Of a stretch of 45,354 nucleotides of DNA, positions 17,345 through 25,366 are shown in pieces; position 1 is the stretch's first letter, and each line of letters opens with the position of its first letter. A model generated the notes under the pieces. That model had not been told where the DNA came from and did no database searches. It saw nothing but the letters and a program-made list of their open reading frames with translations. The translations under genes and the position numbers were made by a program. The stretch is from Saprospiraceae bacterium (GTDB taxonomy: Bacteria; Bacteroidota; Bacteroidia; Chitinophagales; Saprospiraceae). The stretch is from contig JADLHA010000049.1 of assembly GCA_020848995.1 (NCBI GenBank), positions 1-45,354 of the forward strand. Direction: 5' to 3'.

Positions 17345-18332
17345 CCCATTGAATAAATTCCCAGGCAGCCAGGTCGCGACGGAGCGTTCTGCCCAGGACA
17401 CTTTCGCATTCGGAGACCGGAATGCCCCGGCCTGCGGGTTTTTTTGCCTCGAGGTCTTCGAAGTTGATGGTGTGCCCCGATTGCAGATTTTTATTGGTTG
17501 CGAGGGAGCGTCCAAAGACCTGTTTCAGGTTTTCCGCATCCGGAGCTGACGGTTTGTCCTGGCAGGGTGCATCAGCGCGGTCGAGCATATCGAGTCCTTT
17601 GCGCAGCTCAGTGAGCTCGTCGATCGTCAGCGATGCTTTTGCATCGGGACCGAACATTCGCCGGTCGAAGCACGCGTGTACTTCGATGATCTTTGCGCCA
17701 AGTGCCCTTGCAGCAATGCCTGCGTGTATGCTTCCACTGTGGTCTGAATATCCCACGGGAAAACCGTAACGACTGGCGATGGCGGGGATGCAATGTAAGC
17801 CCCACGCCTCCGGGGGACAAGGATATGCTGTCGTGCATTGCAGGATGGAGATCGCGTCATGAACTCGTTTTACCCTTGCAACGGCCTGGTCGAGCTCGGA
17901 CCAGTTGCTCATTCCACTGGATAATACGATTGGCTTACGCGTCCGTGCTACGCAGTCGAGCAGTAAAGAATTGCCTAAATCTGCTGATCCCAGTTTATAA
18001 CGCGATAGCCCCAGGCGCTCGATGCATTCGACGGCGGCAAGGCTAAAGGGCGTGATCAGGCACTCGATTCCCTTTTCGGCGCAGTGGTCGCGGAGGCCTG
18101 CCCATTGCGTCTCGGTGAATTCCATTCTGCGCCAGTATTCCTGTCGCGTGGTATCCTCATAGGAAAACGGGGTGCGGAAGGGTTCCCACTGACTGCTTTC
18201 GGCATGGGCGAGGTGCATTTGGAATTTTGCGACCTGCGCTCCTGCCGAAGCAATGGCATCGATGAACGCATGGGCCATTCCGAGGCTGCCATCGTGAGCT
18301 TGTCCGATCTCCGCAATCAATTGGCTTGCCAT
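17325..18332 (-). CDS. neuB: N-acetylneuraminate (nonulosonate) synthase
   Basis: 335 residues from ATG 18332 (MASQLIAEIGQAHDGSLGMA); an ATG 13 codons upstream at 18371 is possible, but this start matches the family N-terminus. The TIM-barrel NeuB domain shows VAKFQMH, ITPFSLAAVECIE, YKLGSADLGN, ILQCTTAYPCPPE, GYSDHSGSIHAG and EVHACFDRRMFGPDAKASL. The C-terminal ~65 residues are a SAF/antifreeze-like domain (LATNKNLQSGHTINFEDLEA ... GRGIPV). It condenses PEP with the 2-epimerised amino sugar released by NeuC. It starts 10 bases after the wbpB stop and overlaps neuC. Confidence 0.92.
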   Translation of the reverse strand: MASQLIAEIGQAHDGSLGMAHAFIDAIASAGAQVAKFQMHLAHAESSQWEPFRTPFSYEDTTRQEYWRRMEFTETQWAGLRDHCAEKGIECLITPFSLAAVECIERLGLSRYKLGSADLGNSLLLDCVARTRKPIVLSSGMSNWSELDQAVARVKRVHDAISILQCTTAYPCPPEAWGLHCIPAIASRYGFPVGYSDHSGSIHAGIAARALGAKIIEVHACFDRRMFGPDAKASLTIDELTELRKGLDMLDRADAPCQDKPSAPDAENLKQVFGRSLATNKNLQSGHTINFEDLEAKKPAGRGIPVSECESVLGRTLRRDLAAWEFIQWDDLDGE

Positions 18333-18342
18333 GGTGTATTGA

Positions 18343-19287
18343 TCAGCCGGAAGTTGCGAGTGGATGAACATCGCCCTTCAAGCCAATGGGTTTCATGTTG
18401 CGGATGTCGTGTACGGTCTGTATGCATGCCCTTGCTTCGTCGAGTCCAAAACCGCGACCATTCAGGATTTCCTGGTAAGATACGGTGTGCAGGTCGGTGA
18501 ATCCCTCGCTGAATTCAAATTCCGAACCGTCGATCTCCATGCGCCGGTAGGTGCGTTTGCCGGAAGCCCTCACCGCTTGCGGCAGGGTGTGTTCGTCGAT
18601 GCTGAGGAAATAGCGGACGCGCGCATGCTCGTATTCCAGGAATCCCGCCACGCGGTCAGCCTCATGGAGGTGTACGATGTTCTGCAGAACCCTGCCAAAC
18701 AACCAGCCGAGCAAATCGTAAAAATGTACGCCGATGTTGGTTGCTATGCCCCCTGACTTGCTGATGTCACCCTTCCAGCTCGTGTGATACCATTTACCGC
18801 GCGAGGTGATGTAGACCAGATCCACTTCGTGCTTTTTGCCTGCGGGTGCGTCCTTGAGCGAATTGCGCAATTCGATCACCTTGGGGTGTACGCGGAGTTG
18901 AAGGATGTTGTACACTTTTTTTCCCGTCTCCTCTTCCATTTCGCGCAACGCGTCAATGTTCCAGGGGTTGAGTACCAGTGGTTTTTCGCAAATGACGTCT
19001 GCGCCGAGACGGAGGCCAAATCGAATGTGGGCGTCGTGCAGGTAGTTGGGTGAACACACGCTGAGGTATTCGATTCCGATGCCCTTGCTGCGCAGTTTGT
19101 AGAGGTGGCGGTCGAAGCGTTCGAACTCCGTAAAGAAGTCCGCTTCCGGGAAATAGGCATCCATGATGCCCACCGAATCGTGTCGGTCGAGTGCGGCGAC
19201 CAGCAGATTTTTTGTTTCCTGGATGGCCTTCATGTGTCGGGGGGCGACGTAGCCCCCGGCTCCGATCAATGCAAAGCGCTTGTTCAT
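18343..19287 (-). CDS. wbpB: WbpB/WlbA-type UDP-2-acetamido-glucuronate 3-dehydrogenase
   Basis: 314 residues, Gfo/Idh/MocA family. N-terminus RFALIGAGGYVAPRHMKAIQ is the dinucleotide-binding loop; SVCSPNYLHDAHI and DVICEKPLVLNPWNIDAL hold the EKP catalytic lysine; SGGIATNIGVHFYDLLGWLF carries the conserved His/Asp. These are characteristic of WbpB/WlbA, which oxidise the 3-OH of UDP-GlcNAcA to the 3-keto sugar. Its neighbours WbpD and WbpE are the partners expected for that pathway (WbpB and WbpE recycle NAD in the known system). It overlaps wbpD by 4 bases. Confidence 0.9.
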   Translation of the reverse strand: MNKRFALIGAGGYVAPRHMKAIQETKNLLVAALDRHDSVGIMDAYFPEADFFTEFERFDRHLYKLRSKGIGIEYLSVCSPNYLHDAHIRFGLRLGADVICEKPLVLNPWNIDALREMEEETGKKVYNILQLRVHPKVIELRNSLKDAPAGKKHEVDLVYITSRGKWYHTSWKGDISKSGGIATNIGVHFYDLLGWLFGRVLQNIVHLHEADRVAGFLEYEHARVRYFLSIDEHTLPQAVRASGKRTYRRMEIDGSEFEFSEGFTDLHTVSYQEILNGRGFGLDEARACIQTVHDIRNMKPIGLKGDVHPLATSG

Positions 19288-19862
19288 GGTTGTTTGGTTA
19301 CGCGTCCGTCTTCGAGCCGGTAGCGTTCACCCGATTCGGGGCAAGTGGCATCTCCCTGGTTGTCGAAGGTCAGTTTGTGTCCGTATTCGCTCATCCAGCC
19401 CCGCTGACGGGCCGGGTTGCCCACGACCAACGAATAGGGTGCCACGTCGGAGGTCACCACGGCGCCTGCGCCGATGAAGGCATATTGTCCGATCTCATGT
19501 CCGCACACGACGGTGGCGTTGGCCCCTATGGTTGCACCTTTACGAACGTTAGTTAGCACATATTGACCACGCCGGTTGACTGCGCTGCGGGGATTGATCA
19601 CGTTGGTAAAGACCATCGAAGGTCCGAGAAAGACGTCATCTTCGCAGGTAACGCCCGTATAAACGGAAACGTTGTTTTGGACTTTTACGTTGTTGCCAAG
19701 CGTCACACCGGGCGAGATGACCACATTTTGTCCCAGGTTGCAGTTCTCCCCGATGACGGAGCCCGCCATGATGTGCGAAAAATGCCAGATGCGCGTACCG
19801 GCACCGATGGTACAGGGTTGGTCTATGACGGCGGACGGATGTGCAAAATACGATTCGCTCAT
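19284..19862 (-). CDS. wbpD: WbpD/WlbB-type UDP-sugar N-acetyltransferase
   Basis: 192 residues, a left-handed beta-helix acetyltransferase with hexapeptide repeats throughout (AVIDQPCTIGAGTRIWHFSH, SVIGENCNLGQNVVISPGV, ATIGANATVVCGHEIGQYAF). N-terminal HPSAVID and the insertion VFTNVINPRSAVNR are typical of WbpD/WlbB. It transfers acetyl from acetyl-CoA to the 3-amino group made by WbpE, giving UDP-GlcNAc(3NAc)A. Overlaps of 4 bases with the genes on both sides indicate tight coupling. Confidence 0.92.
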   Translation of the reverse strand: MSESYFAHPSAVIDQPCTIGAGTRIWHFSHIMAGSVIGENCNLGQNVVISPGVTLGNNVKVQNNVSVYTGVTCEDDVFLGPSMVFTNVINPRSAVNRRGQYVLTNVRKGATIGANATVVCGHEIGQYAFIGAGAVVTSDVAPYSLVVGNPARQRGWMSEYGHKLTFDNQGDATCPESGERYRLEDGRVTKQP

Positions 19863-21034
19863 TGGCCGCGGTTTAAAAAGTGAATGACTTGTCCGGCGAT
19901 GTAATCCATTTGCGCCGGTGTTAATTCAGTATGCATGGGCAATGAGATCACTTCGCGACACAGCTGCTCGGTTACCGGCAGGGATTCGAATCCCCCTTTC
20001 GGGGCATAGGCCTTTTGACGGTAAAGGGGCACGGGGTAGTAGATGGCGCAGGGGATCCCGCGCTGGTCGAGGAATTCTTTGAGGGCATCGCGGCGACCGT
20101 CGCAAACGCGCAGCGTGTACTGGTGGAACACGTGATCTGAATGCGGATTGCGGACTGGACGGATCAGTGCATCGACTCCTTCAAAAGCTGAGTCGTAATG
20201 CGCTGCAGCCCTGCGTCGCGCATCGGCGTAACGATCCAGGTAGTTGAGTTTTACGTCGAGTATCGCTGCCTGCAGGGCGTCGAGTCTCGAATTTACTCCG
20301 ACGACATCGTGGTAGTAGCGCACGCTGCCTTGCCCGTGGTTGGCGATGGTCCGTAGGCCATCCGCCAGGGTGTCGTCCATGGTCATCATTGCACCGCCGT
20401 CGCCGTAGCAGCCCAGGTTCTTGGAAGGAAAAAAGGAGGTGCAGCCGATGTGTCCAATGGTTCCCGCCTTTTTGCTGGTGCCGTCGGAGTAGCGGTAACT
20501 GGCGCCGATGGCCTGTGCGTTGTCTTCCACCACAAACAGCCCGTGGTCTTTGGCCAACTGCATGAGCGGTTCCATGTCTGCGCACTGGCCGAACAGGTGT
20601 ACGGGAACGATGGCGCGCGTGCGCGGCGTAATTTTTTTCCTTACTTCCCCGACGTCGATGTTGAAATCGTCCGGGTGGACATCGACCATGACGGGGGTCA
20701 GCTTCAACAAGGCAACCACCTCTGCGGTGGCCACGTAGGTAAATGCCGGAAGAATGACTTCGTCACCCGGTTCAAGGCCGAGGGCCATGAGCGCGATTTG
20801 AAGCGCGTCGGTCCCGTTGGCGCAGGGGATCACGTGGCGCACATTCAAATAATTTTCAAGATGCCTGGCGAAGGCGGCAACGCGTGGTCCGCCGATGAAT
20901 TGGGCAGATTGGACCACTTCGGCCAGCGCGGCGTCGATCTCGGGGCGGATGGCAGCGTACTGTCCCTGCAAATCGACCATGTGCAATTTTCCTGGGGGTA
21001 TGTTCTGGTTTGTCATAGGCGTATTCTTTTTCAT
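19859..21034 (-). CDS. wbpE: WbpE-type DegT/DnrJ/EryC1 PLP aminotransferase
   Basis: 391 residues. The DegT/DnrJ/EryC1/StrS family is shown by CANGTDALQIALMALGLEPG, DEVILPAFTYVATAEVV, VPVHLFGQCADM and the PLP lysine in SFFPSKNLGCYGDGGAM (Lys205). The start at 21034 overlaps the upstream ugd stop as ATGA, which favours it over the ATG six codons later. In this setting the likely reaction is transamination of the 3-keto UDP-GlcNAcA made by WbpB, with glutamate as donor. Family certain; substrate assigned from the wbpB-wbpD neighbourhood. Confidence 0.92.
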   Translation of the reverse strand: MKKNTPMTNQNIPPGKLHMVDLQGQYAAIRPEIDAALAEVVQSAQFIGGPRVAAFARHLENYLNVRHVIPCANGTDALQIALMALGLEPGDEVILPAFTYVATAEVVALLKLTPVMVDVHPDDFNIDVGEVRKKITPRTRAIVPVHLFGQCADMEPLMQLAKDHGLFVVEDNAQAIGASYRYSDGTSKKAGTIGHIGCTSFFPSKNLGCYGDGGAMMTMDDTLADGLRTIANHGQGSVRYYHDVVGVNSRLDALQAAILDVKLNYLDRYADARRRAAAHYDSAFEGVDALIRPVRNPHSDHVFHQYTLRVCDGRRDALKEFLDQRGIPCAIYYPVPLYRQKAYAPKGGFESLPVTEQLCREVISLPMHTELTPAQMDYIAGQVIHFLNRGQ

Positions 21035-22338
21035 GCGCGGCGTCCGATGCTCTCATATTCAAAACCCATTTCGTGCATCCGGGCGGGTTCGAAAACGTTT
21101 CTGCCGTCGAACACGAGGGGAGATGCCATGCGGCGCTTCATTTCCGCGAAATCTGGCGAGCGGAAAACATTCCACTCTGTGATGAGCGCAAGCGCATCAG
21201 CACCGTCGAGTGCGTCGTACATGTCTGTTGCGCAATAGAGCTTTCCACCAAAGAGTTCCGGAGCATGGTCCATGGCCTCGGGATCGTAACAGCGCAGGCT
21301 TGCTCCGGCATCGAGGAGATTTTGCATGATGTCGATGGCGGGAGCTTCGCGGATGTCGTCGGTGTTTGGTTTGAATGCGAGTCCCCACACGGCGATGGTC
21401 ACGCCGGAGAGTTTGCCGCCGAAGTGGCGAATGATCTTTTCGGGCAGGATTTTTTTCTGCGATGCATTGACCTGCATGACGGCATCGAGGATGCGAAAGT
21501 GGTAATGGTGTTCTTCTGCTGTTTTGTGGAGAGCGCGCACGTCTTTGGGGAAGCACGATCCCCCGTAGCCGACACCGGGGAAGAGGAAGCGCTTGCCGAT
21601 GCGGGTGTCGGAACCGATGCCTTTGCGAACCTGGTCGACGTTGGCACCTGTGCTTTCGCAGAGGTTTGCCAGTTCGTTCATAAAGCTGATGCGCGTCGCC
21701 AGGTAGGCGTTTGCGGCGTATTTGGTGAGCTCTGCGCTGCGCAGGTCCATTACATAGACGGGATTGCCCTGGCGGACAAAGGGTTCGTAGAGGGCTTCCA
21801 TGACGGCGGTTGCGCGCGGGGCATTGCTGCCGATGACCACGCGGTCCGGTTTCATAAAATCTTCCACGGCGACGCCCTCGCGGAGAAACTCCGGGTTTGA
21901 TACGATATCGAATAAACTTTGATCAATTTTTTTACTCAATATTTCGTGCACCTTTTCCGCAGTGCCAACGGGTACGGTGCTTTTATTGACCACCACGGTG
22001 TAGTGGCGGATGTGGTCTGCGAGGGCATCTGCAGCGCCAAGGACGTAGCGCAGGTCGGCTGACCCGTCCTCTCCCGGCGGGGTGGGCAGGGCCAGAAAGG
22101 CGATTTCCGCTTCGCGCATGGCCTCCGCAAGCGACGTCGTAAAATGCAGGCGTCCCTCGCGCGCATTGCGCTCGAAAAGTTGCTCGAGCCCGGGTTCGAA
22201 AATCGTCAGCTGCCCCCCCTGCAGACGCCGGATCTTGACGGCATCGATGTCGAGGCAGGTCACCTGGTGACCCGTTTCCGCAAAACATGTCCCCGTGACG
22301 AGTCCGACGTATCCGGTTCCGATGATGGTGATCTTCAT
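21031..22338 (-). CDS. ugd: UDP-glucose 6-dehydrogenase
   Basis: 435 residues. N-terminal Rossmann ITIIGTGYVGLVTGTCFAET, LPTPPGEDGSADL, KSTVPVGTAEKV, and the catalytic cysteine in GVGYGGSCFPKD (Cys262). LAFKPNTDDIREAPAIDI marks the C-terminal UDP-binding domain. It oxidises UDP-glucose twice to UDP-glucuronate. It is distinct from the second nucleotide-sugar dehydrogenase immediately upstream, from which it is separated by 4 bases. UDP-GlcA would be a separate building block for the polysaccharide. Confidence 0.93.
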   Translation of the reverse strand: MKITIIGTGYVGLVTGTCFAETGHQVTCLDIDAVKIRRLQGGQLTIFEPGLEQLFERNAREGRLHFTTSLAEAMREAEIAFLALPTPPGEDGSADLRYVLGAADALADHIRHYTVVVNKSTVPVGTAEKVHEILSKKIDQSLFDIVSNPEFLREGVAVEDFMKPDRVVIGSNAPRATAVMEALYEPFVRQGNPVYVMDLRSAELTKYAANAYLATRISFMNELANLCESTGANVDQVRKGIGSDTRIGKRFLFPGVGYGGSCFPKDVRALHKTAEEHHYHFRILDAVMQVNASQKKILPEKIIRHFGGKLSGVTIAVWGLAFKPNTDDIREAPAIDIMQNLLDAGASLRCYDPEAMDHAPELFGGKLYCATDMYDALDGADALALITEWNVFRSPDFAEMKRRMASPLVFDGRNVFEPARMHEMGFEYESIGRRA

Positions 22339-22342
22339 GTAC

Positions 22343-23647
22343 TTAGAGTCTCCAGTAGGTTAGCGTGTTGTTGGCGGGTCTTTCGTAAAGCCCTTTGAGG
22401 TCTATCAATACGGGGTCTGAGCCCATGCATTTCATAAAGTCGGCGAGGGTTTGCTTTCGGAAGGCATCGTGCGCAACGGCCACCACAACAGCGTCGTAAT
22501 CGACACCCGGCTGTTGGACCATCGGAATGCCGTACTCTTCCATCACCTCCGACGCGTCGGCATAAGGATCAACTACGTCGACCTGCACGGAATAACCGCG
22601 CAGCTCGCCATAGAGGTCCGCCACTTTGGAATTCCGGATGTCGGATACGTTTTCTTTAAACGTGATGCCCTGAAGCAGGACTTTGCATTCGCTGGGGTTC
22701 TTTCCGCGCACGATCAGGAGCTGTACCAGTTTTTTGGCGACGAAAGCAGGCATGCGGTCGTTGATGCGGCGACCGCTGAGGATGACTTCGGGATCGTAGC
22801 CGAGCTTTTTGGCCTTGTGAACGAGGTAATAGGGGTCTACGCCGATGCAATGACCCCCGACGAGTCCGGGAGAAAATTTCAGAAAATTCCACTTCGTCGC
22901 AGCGGCTTCGAGCACCTCGCGCGTGTCGATGCCCATTTTGTCGAAGATGATGGCCAGTTCGTTCACAAAAGAGATGTTGAGGTCGCGCTGACTGTTTTCG
23001 ATGACCTTTGCCGCTTCGGCGACTTTGATGGAAGGTGCCCGGTAGGTTCCGGCGGTGATGATGCTGCCGTACACGCCGGCAATGCAATCCAGCGAGGCTG
23101 CGTCGTTGCCCGAAACGATCTTGGTAATGCTCTCCAGGGGACGCTGTTTGTCGCCCGGGTTGATGCGTTCGGGGGAATATCCGAGCATGAAATCGCGGCC
23201 CATCACCAGGCCCGAGTGGTGCTCCAGCAGGGGAAGGCAGTCTTCCTCGGTGCAACCGGGATACACGGTTGACTCGTACACGACGCAATCTCCTGGTTTG
23301 AGTGCGGCGCCGATGGTTTGTGAGGCCGCCAGCAGGGGCCGCAAATCCGGAACTTTATGGCGGTCAACGGGCGTGGGGACGGCGACGATAAAGAATCGCG
23401 CTTCGCGAAGGCGCCGCGGATCGGTCGTAAACTCGATGTCCGCGTCGCGAAAATCTTCAGGCGAAAGTTCGCGGCTGGGGTCTTGTCCCTGGCAGAGCAG
23501 GTCGATCCGGCTCTGGTTGATGTCGAAGCCCAGTACGCGCATTTTGCGGGCGAAGGCCAGGGCAAGGGGCAGGCCAACGTAGCCAAGCCCCACCACTGCA
23601 AGTTGTTCTCTTTTTTCTATCAGCTCGTGCAAGATCATTTCAGACAA
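22343..23647 (-). CDS. wbpA: UDP-N-acetylglucosamine 6-dehydrogenase (WbpA/TviB type)
   Basis: 434 residues. Rossmann LAVVGLGYVGLPLALAFARK, VPTPVDRHKVPDL, VVYESTVYPGCTEE, and catalytic Cys267 in LVGGHCIGVDPYY are the signature of the UDP-HexNAc dehydrogenase branch rather than Ugd. It would convert UDP-GlcNAc to UDP-GlcNAcA, the entry step for WbpB-E-D. TviB and WbpO are close relatives (WbpO uses UDP-GalNAc), so the symbol is a contextual choice. Four bases separate it from the genes on both sides. Confidence 0.88.
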   Translation of the reverse strand: MSEMILHELIEKREQLAVVGLGYVGLPLALAFARKMRVLGFDINQSRIDLLCQGQDPSRELSPEDFRDADIEFTTDPRRLREARFFIVAVPTPVDRHKVPDLRPLLAASQTIGAALKPGDCVVYESTVYPGCTEEDCLPLLEHHSGLVMGRDFMLGYSPERINPGDKQRPLESITKIVSGNDAASLDCIAGVYGSIITAGTYRAPSIKVAEAAKVIENSQRDLNISFVNELAIIFDKMGIDTREVLEAAATKWNFLKFSPGLVGGHCIGVDPYYLVHKAKKLGYDPEVILSGRRINDRMPAFVAKKLVQLLIVRGKNPSECKVLLQGITFKENVSDIRNSKVADLYGELRGYSVQVDVVDPYADASEVMEEYGIPMVQQPGVDYDAVVVAVAHDAFRKQTLADFMKCMGSDPVLIDLKGLYERPANNTLTYWRL

Positions 23648-23651
23648 AAAC

Positions 23652-24194
23652 TTATGCGTTATGATTCCGGCTCCACAACAACAGGGCTCCTTCCTCGCGC
23701 ACCATGCGCTTCAGTTGCCGGTCGGTCAGGCTTTCGAAGAGGATAAAACGGATTTTGCGCTTCATCCATTGCTCGGCACGGGCAAGCCGCCGCAACAGGA
23801 TGCGCTGGTCCGGCCGGCCGACGAGGATGAGGTCTACGATTTCCGTTTCGAGGCCCCTGGAGAGATCTCCCGTCAGGTAGATTGCGTCCGGTCCCCCGGA
23901 AGGCCTGGTGAGCTTTTCCACGAGGTCTTGCAGGCCCAGGTGTTTGCGCAACATGCTGTTCAGTTCCGGGAACAGGGGGTGGCGGATGTTTGCCTGGAAA
24001 TACTTGCGGTTGCCATTGCGGCTCGTCAGCAACATCCCCGCGGCGACGAGCCGGTTGAGTTCGATGCGGATGCCATTGGTCGAATCGCCGAGCTCGGCTT
24101 CCAGGCCACGGAGGTAGGCCCTGGTGGCCGCGTTCAAAAACATCCGCTGCAGGACCTTCAACCTCGTTCCGGATCCGATGAGCGCTTCTAACAT
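23652..24194 (-). CDS. Winged-helix transcriptional regulator with degenerate nucleotidyltransferase-like domain
   Basis: 180 residues. Residues about 1-75 form an ArsR/MarR-like winged helix (LIGSGTRLKVLQRMFLN, STNGIRIELNRLVAAGML, wing NGNRKYFQAN). Residues ~95-170 contain IYLTGDLSRGLETEIVDLIL, which resembles the nucleotidyltransferase-like tail seen in this family; the catalytic GSxxxxxxxxxSDxD pattern is missing, so it is probably not an active enzyme. It is the second gene of the polysaccharide operon, so autoregulation of the operon is plausible (inference). Confidence 0.7.
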   Translation of the reverse strand: MLEALIGSGTRLKVLQRMFLNAATRAYLRGLEAELGDSTNGIRIELNRLVAAGMLLTSRNGNRKYFQANIRHPLFPELNSMLRKHLGLQDLVEKLTRPSGGPDAIYLTGDLSRGLETEIVDLILVGRPDQRILLRRLARAEQWMKRKIRFILFESLTDRQLKRMVREEGALLLWSRNHNA

Positions 24195-24219
24195 AAATGA
24201 GCAACAAAATTACTCAATT

Positions 24220-25287
24220 TTATTGTTGCTGTTGCCAAAACCTGCGACCAAAGACCCAGGCGCTTCCCGCCAGCAACCCGGCCATGAGCCCAAGGGCCAG
24301 TGCGGCAGGCCAGCTCCGTTGCCGGCTCTTCAGGGGCATCAGGGGCAGGTCGAGGGCCTGGATGAACGGGGTCCTGCTGACCAGGGAGAACGAGGCGATC
24401 TCCCGGTTTTTGAGTGCCTCCGCATAAACGGCCTGCAAGGCGCGGATCTCCTGGTCGAGAATGGACTTTGGTACCTCCCCAGAAAATGACCACCCTCCCC
24501 TGAATTGGTCGCGCAGTCCCGCCAAACCAAATTGCTTTTGTTCGATGAGGGCCTTGAGCGAATCCGTTTTGTGCAATAGCCCACGGTAGGTCTCTTCCTG
24601 TTTTTCGACGGTCTTGCTGATGTAAAACGAGCTCATCTGGTCAAACAAGCGCGTTACCAGTTCGAACGCCAGCAACTCGTCGGTAGATACCACAGAGAGC
24701 TCCATGATGTTGGTCTTCTCGCTGAGCCGGGTGCTGAGCATGCTGAGAAAGTGTTGGTGCACTTGTTGCAAGGCCTGATTTTCCAACCGCGTAAAGCCGT
24801 CCAGGCTGTCGTGTCTGAACCGAAAATCTTTGAGGGGGTCAGGACTCCGGTAGAAGGGAGCGGGGGCCCACAAGCCCTGTGCTTCGCGTTCGGCAATGAG
24901 CCGGTTTGCAAGCAACTCCGCTTCGCCCGATGGGCCCGGGGTGCGCTGAAAAAATACTTTTTGCGCTATGTTGCGCGTGCGCGACAGCTCCAGGATCTTG
25001 AACAGGTTTACCTGATCCGGACTGCCGAGCAAGCCCCCGATCGAGCCGATGGCCGATGCAAGTCCCAGGGGTTGCTCCTCGTTGAGCATGAAGCTGAGGC
25101 TGGCTTCGTAAGTTTTTCTGGAGTTCATCCGCAGGAAAAGACCAAGCAACAGCCCCGCCAATGCAAACAGCATCAGCAAGCGCCGCGCGAGGACCAAGTC
25201 CGCGGCATATCCGCGGGCAATGGTCACCAGATCCCGCAGGCTGTAAGTCTCCGACACGTTGTTTCTCTCCGGATCGATCACATGCAA
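24220..25287 (-). CDS. Wzz-like polysaccharide chain-length determinant / copolymerase
   Basis: 355 residues. Two transmembrane helices bracket a large periplasmic region: about residues 34-53 (LLMLFALAGLLLGLFLR) and about 325-345 (WPAALALGLMAGLLAGSAWV). The region before the second helix has the Pro-rich signature LDLPLMPLKSRQRSWP typical of Wzz/PCP proteins, and the periplasmic part is helical. It sets chain length of surface polysaccharide, usually with Wzy. The start is uncertain: the frame opens with TTG 25287, GTG 25281 is the next option, and no ATG lies before residue 39. First gene of the operon. It lacks the BY-kinase domain found in some copolymerases. Confidence 0.85.
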   Translation of the reverse strand: MHVIDPERNNVSETYSLRDLVTIARGYAADLVLARRLLMLFALAGLLLGLFLRMNSRKTYEASLSFMLNEEQPLGLASAIGSIGGLLGSPDQVNLFKILELSRTRNIAQKVFFQRTPGPSGEAELLANRLIAEREAQGLWAPAPFYRSPDPLKDFRFRHDSLDGFTRLENQALQQVHQHFLSMLSTRLSEKTNIMELSVVSTDELLAFELVTRLFDQMSSFYISKTVEKQEETYRGLLHKTDSLKALIEQKQFGLAGLRDQFRGGWSFSGEVPKSILDQEIRALQAVYAEALKNREIASFSLVSRTPFIQALDLPLMPLKSRQRSWPAALALGLMAGLLAGSAWVFGRRFWQQQQ

Positions 25288-25366
25288 AAATAATTTAATT
25301 TGTTTGAATTCCCGCTGCGGCCTGGAGCCGGTGGAATGGCTACCGATTTAGGATATTTGCAGCGCC
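25288..25366. promoter_or_regulatory. Divergent intergenic region between polysaccharide operon and adenylate cyclase gene
   Basis: Only 79 bases separate the two divergent starts. The half next to the wzz-like gene is AT-rich (25288-25310) and contains TATTTTTG on the minus strand, matching TAnnTTTG, but it abuts the start codon, so either translation begins further in or the match is chance. No clear operator is seen. Confidence 0.3.

Noticed and set aside
20450-23272. Plus-strand ORFs of 260-275 codons opposite wbpE, ugd and wbpA
   Set aside because: They are antisense to genes with clear catalytic motifs, in GC-rich DNA where stops are scarce; their translations show no family features.
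25288-25310. Promoter of the polysaccharide operon at TATTTTTG
   Set aside because: The -7 match touches the presumed start codon, so a normal leader would not fit, and no -33 TTTG lies at the right distance. Kept only as a weak regulatory region.
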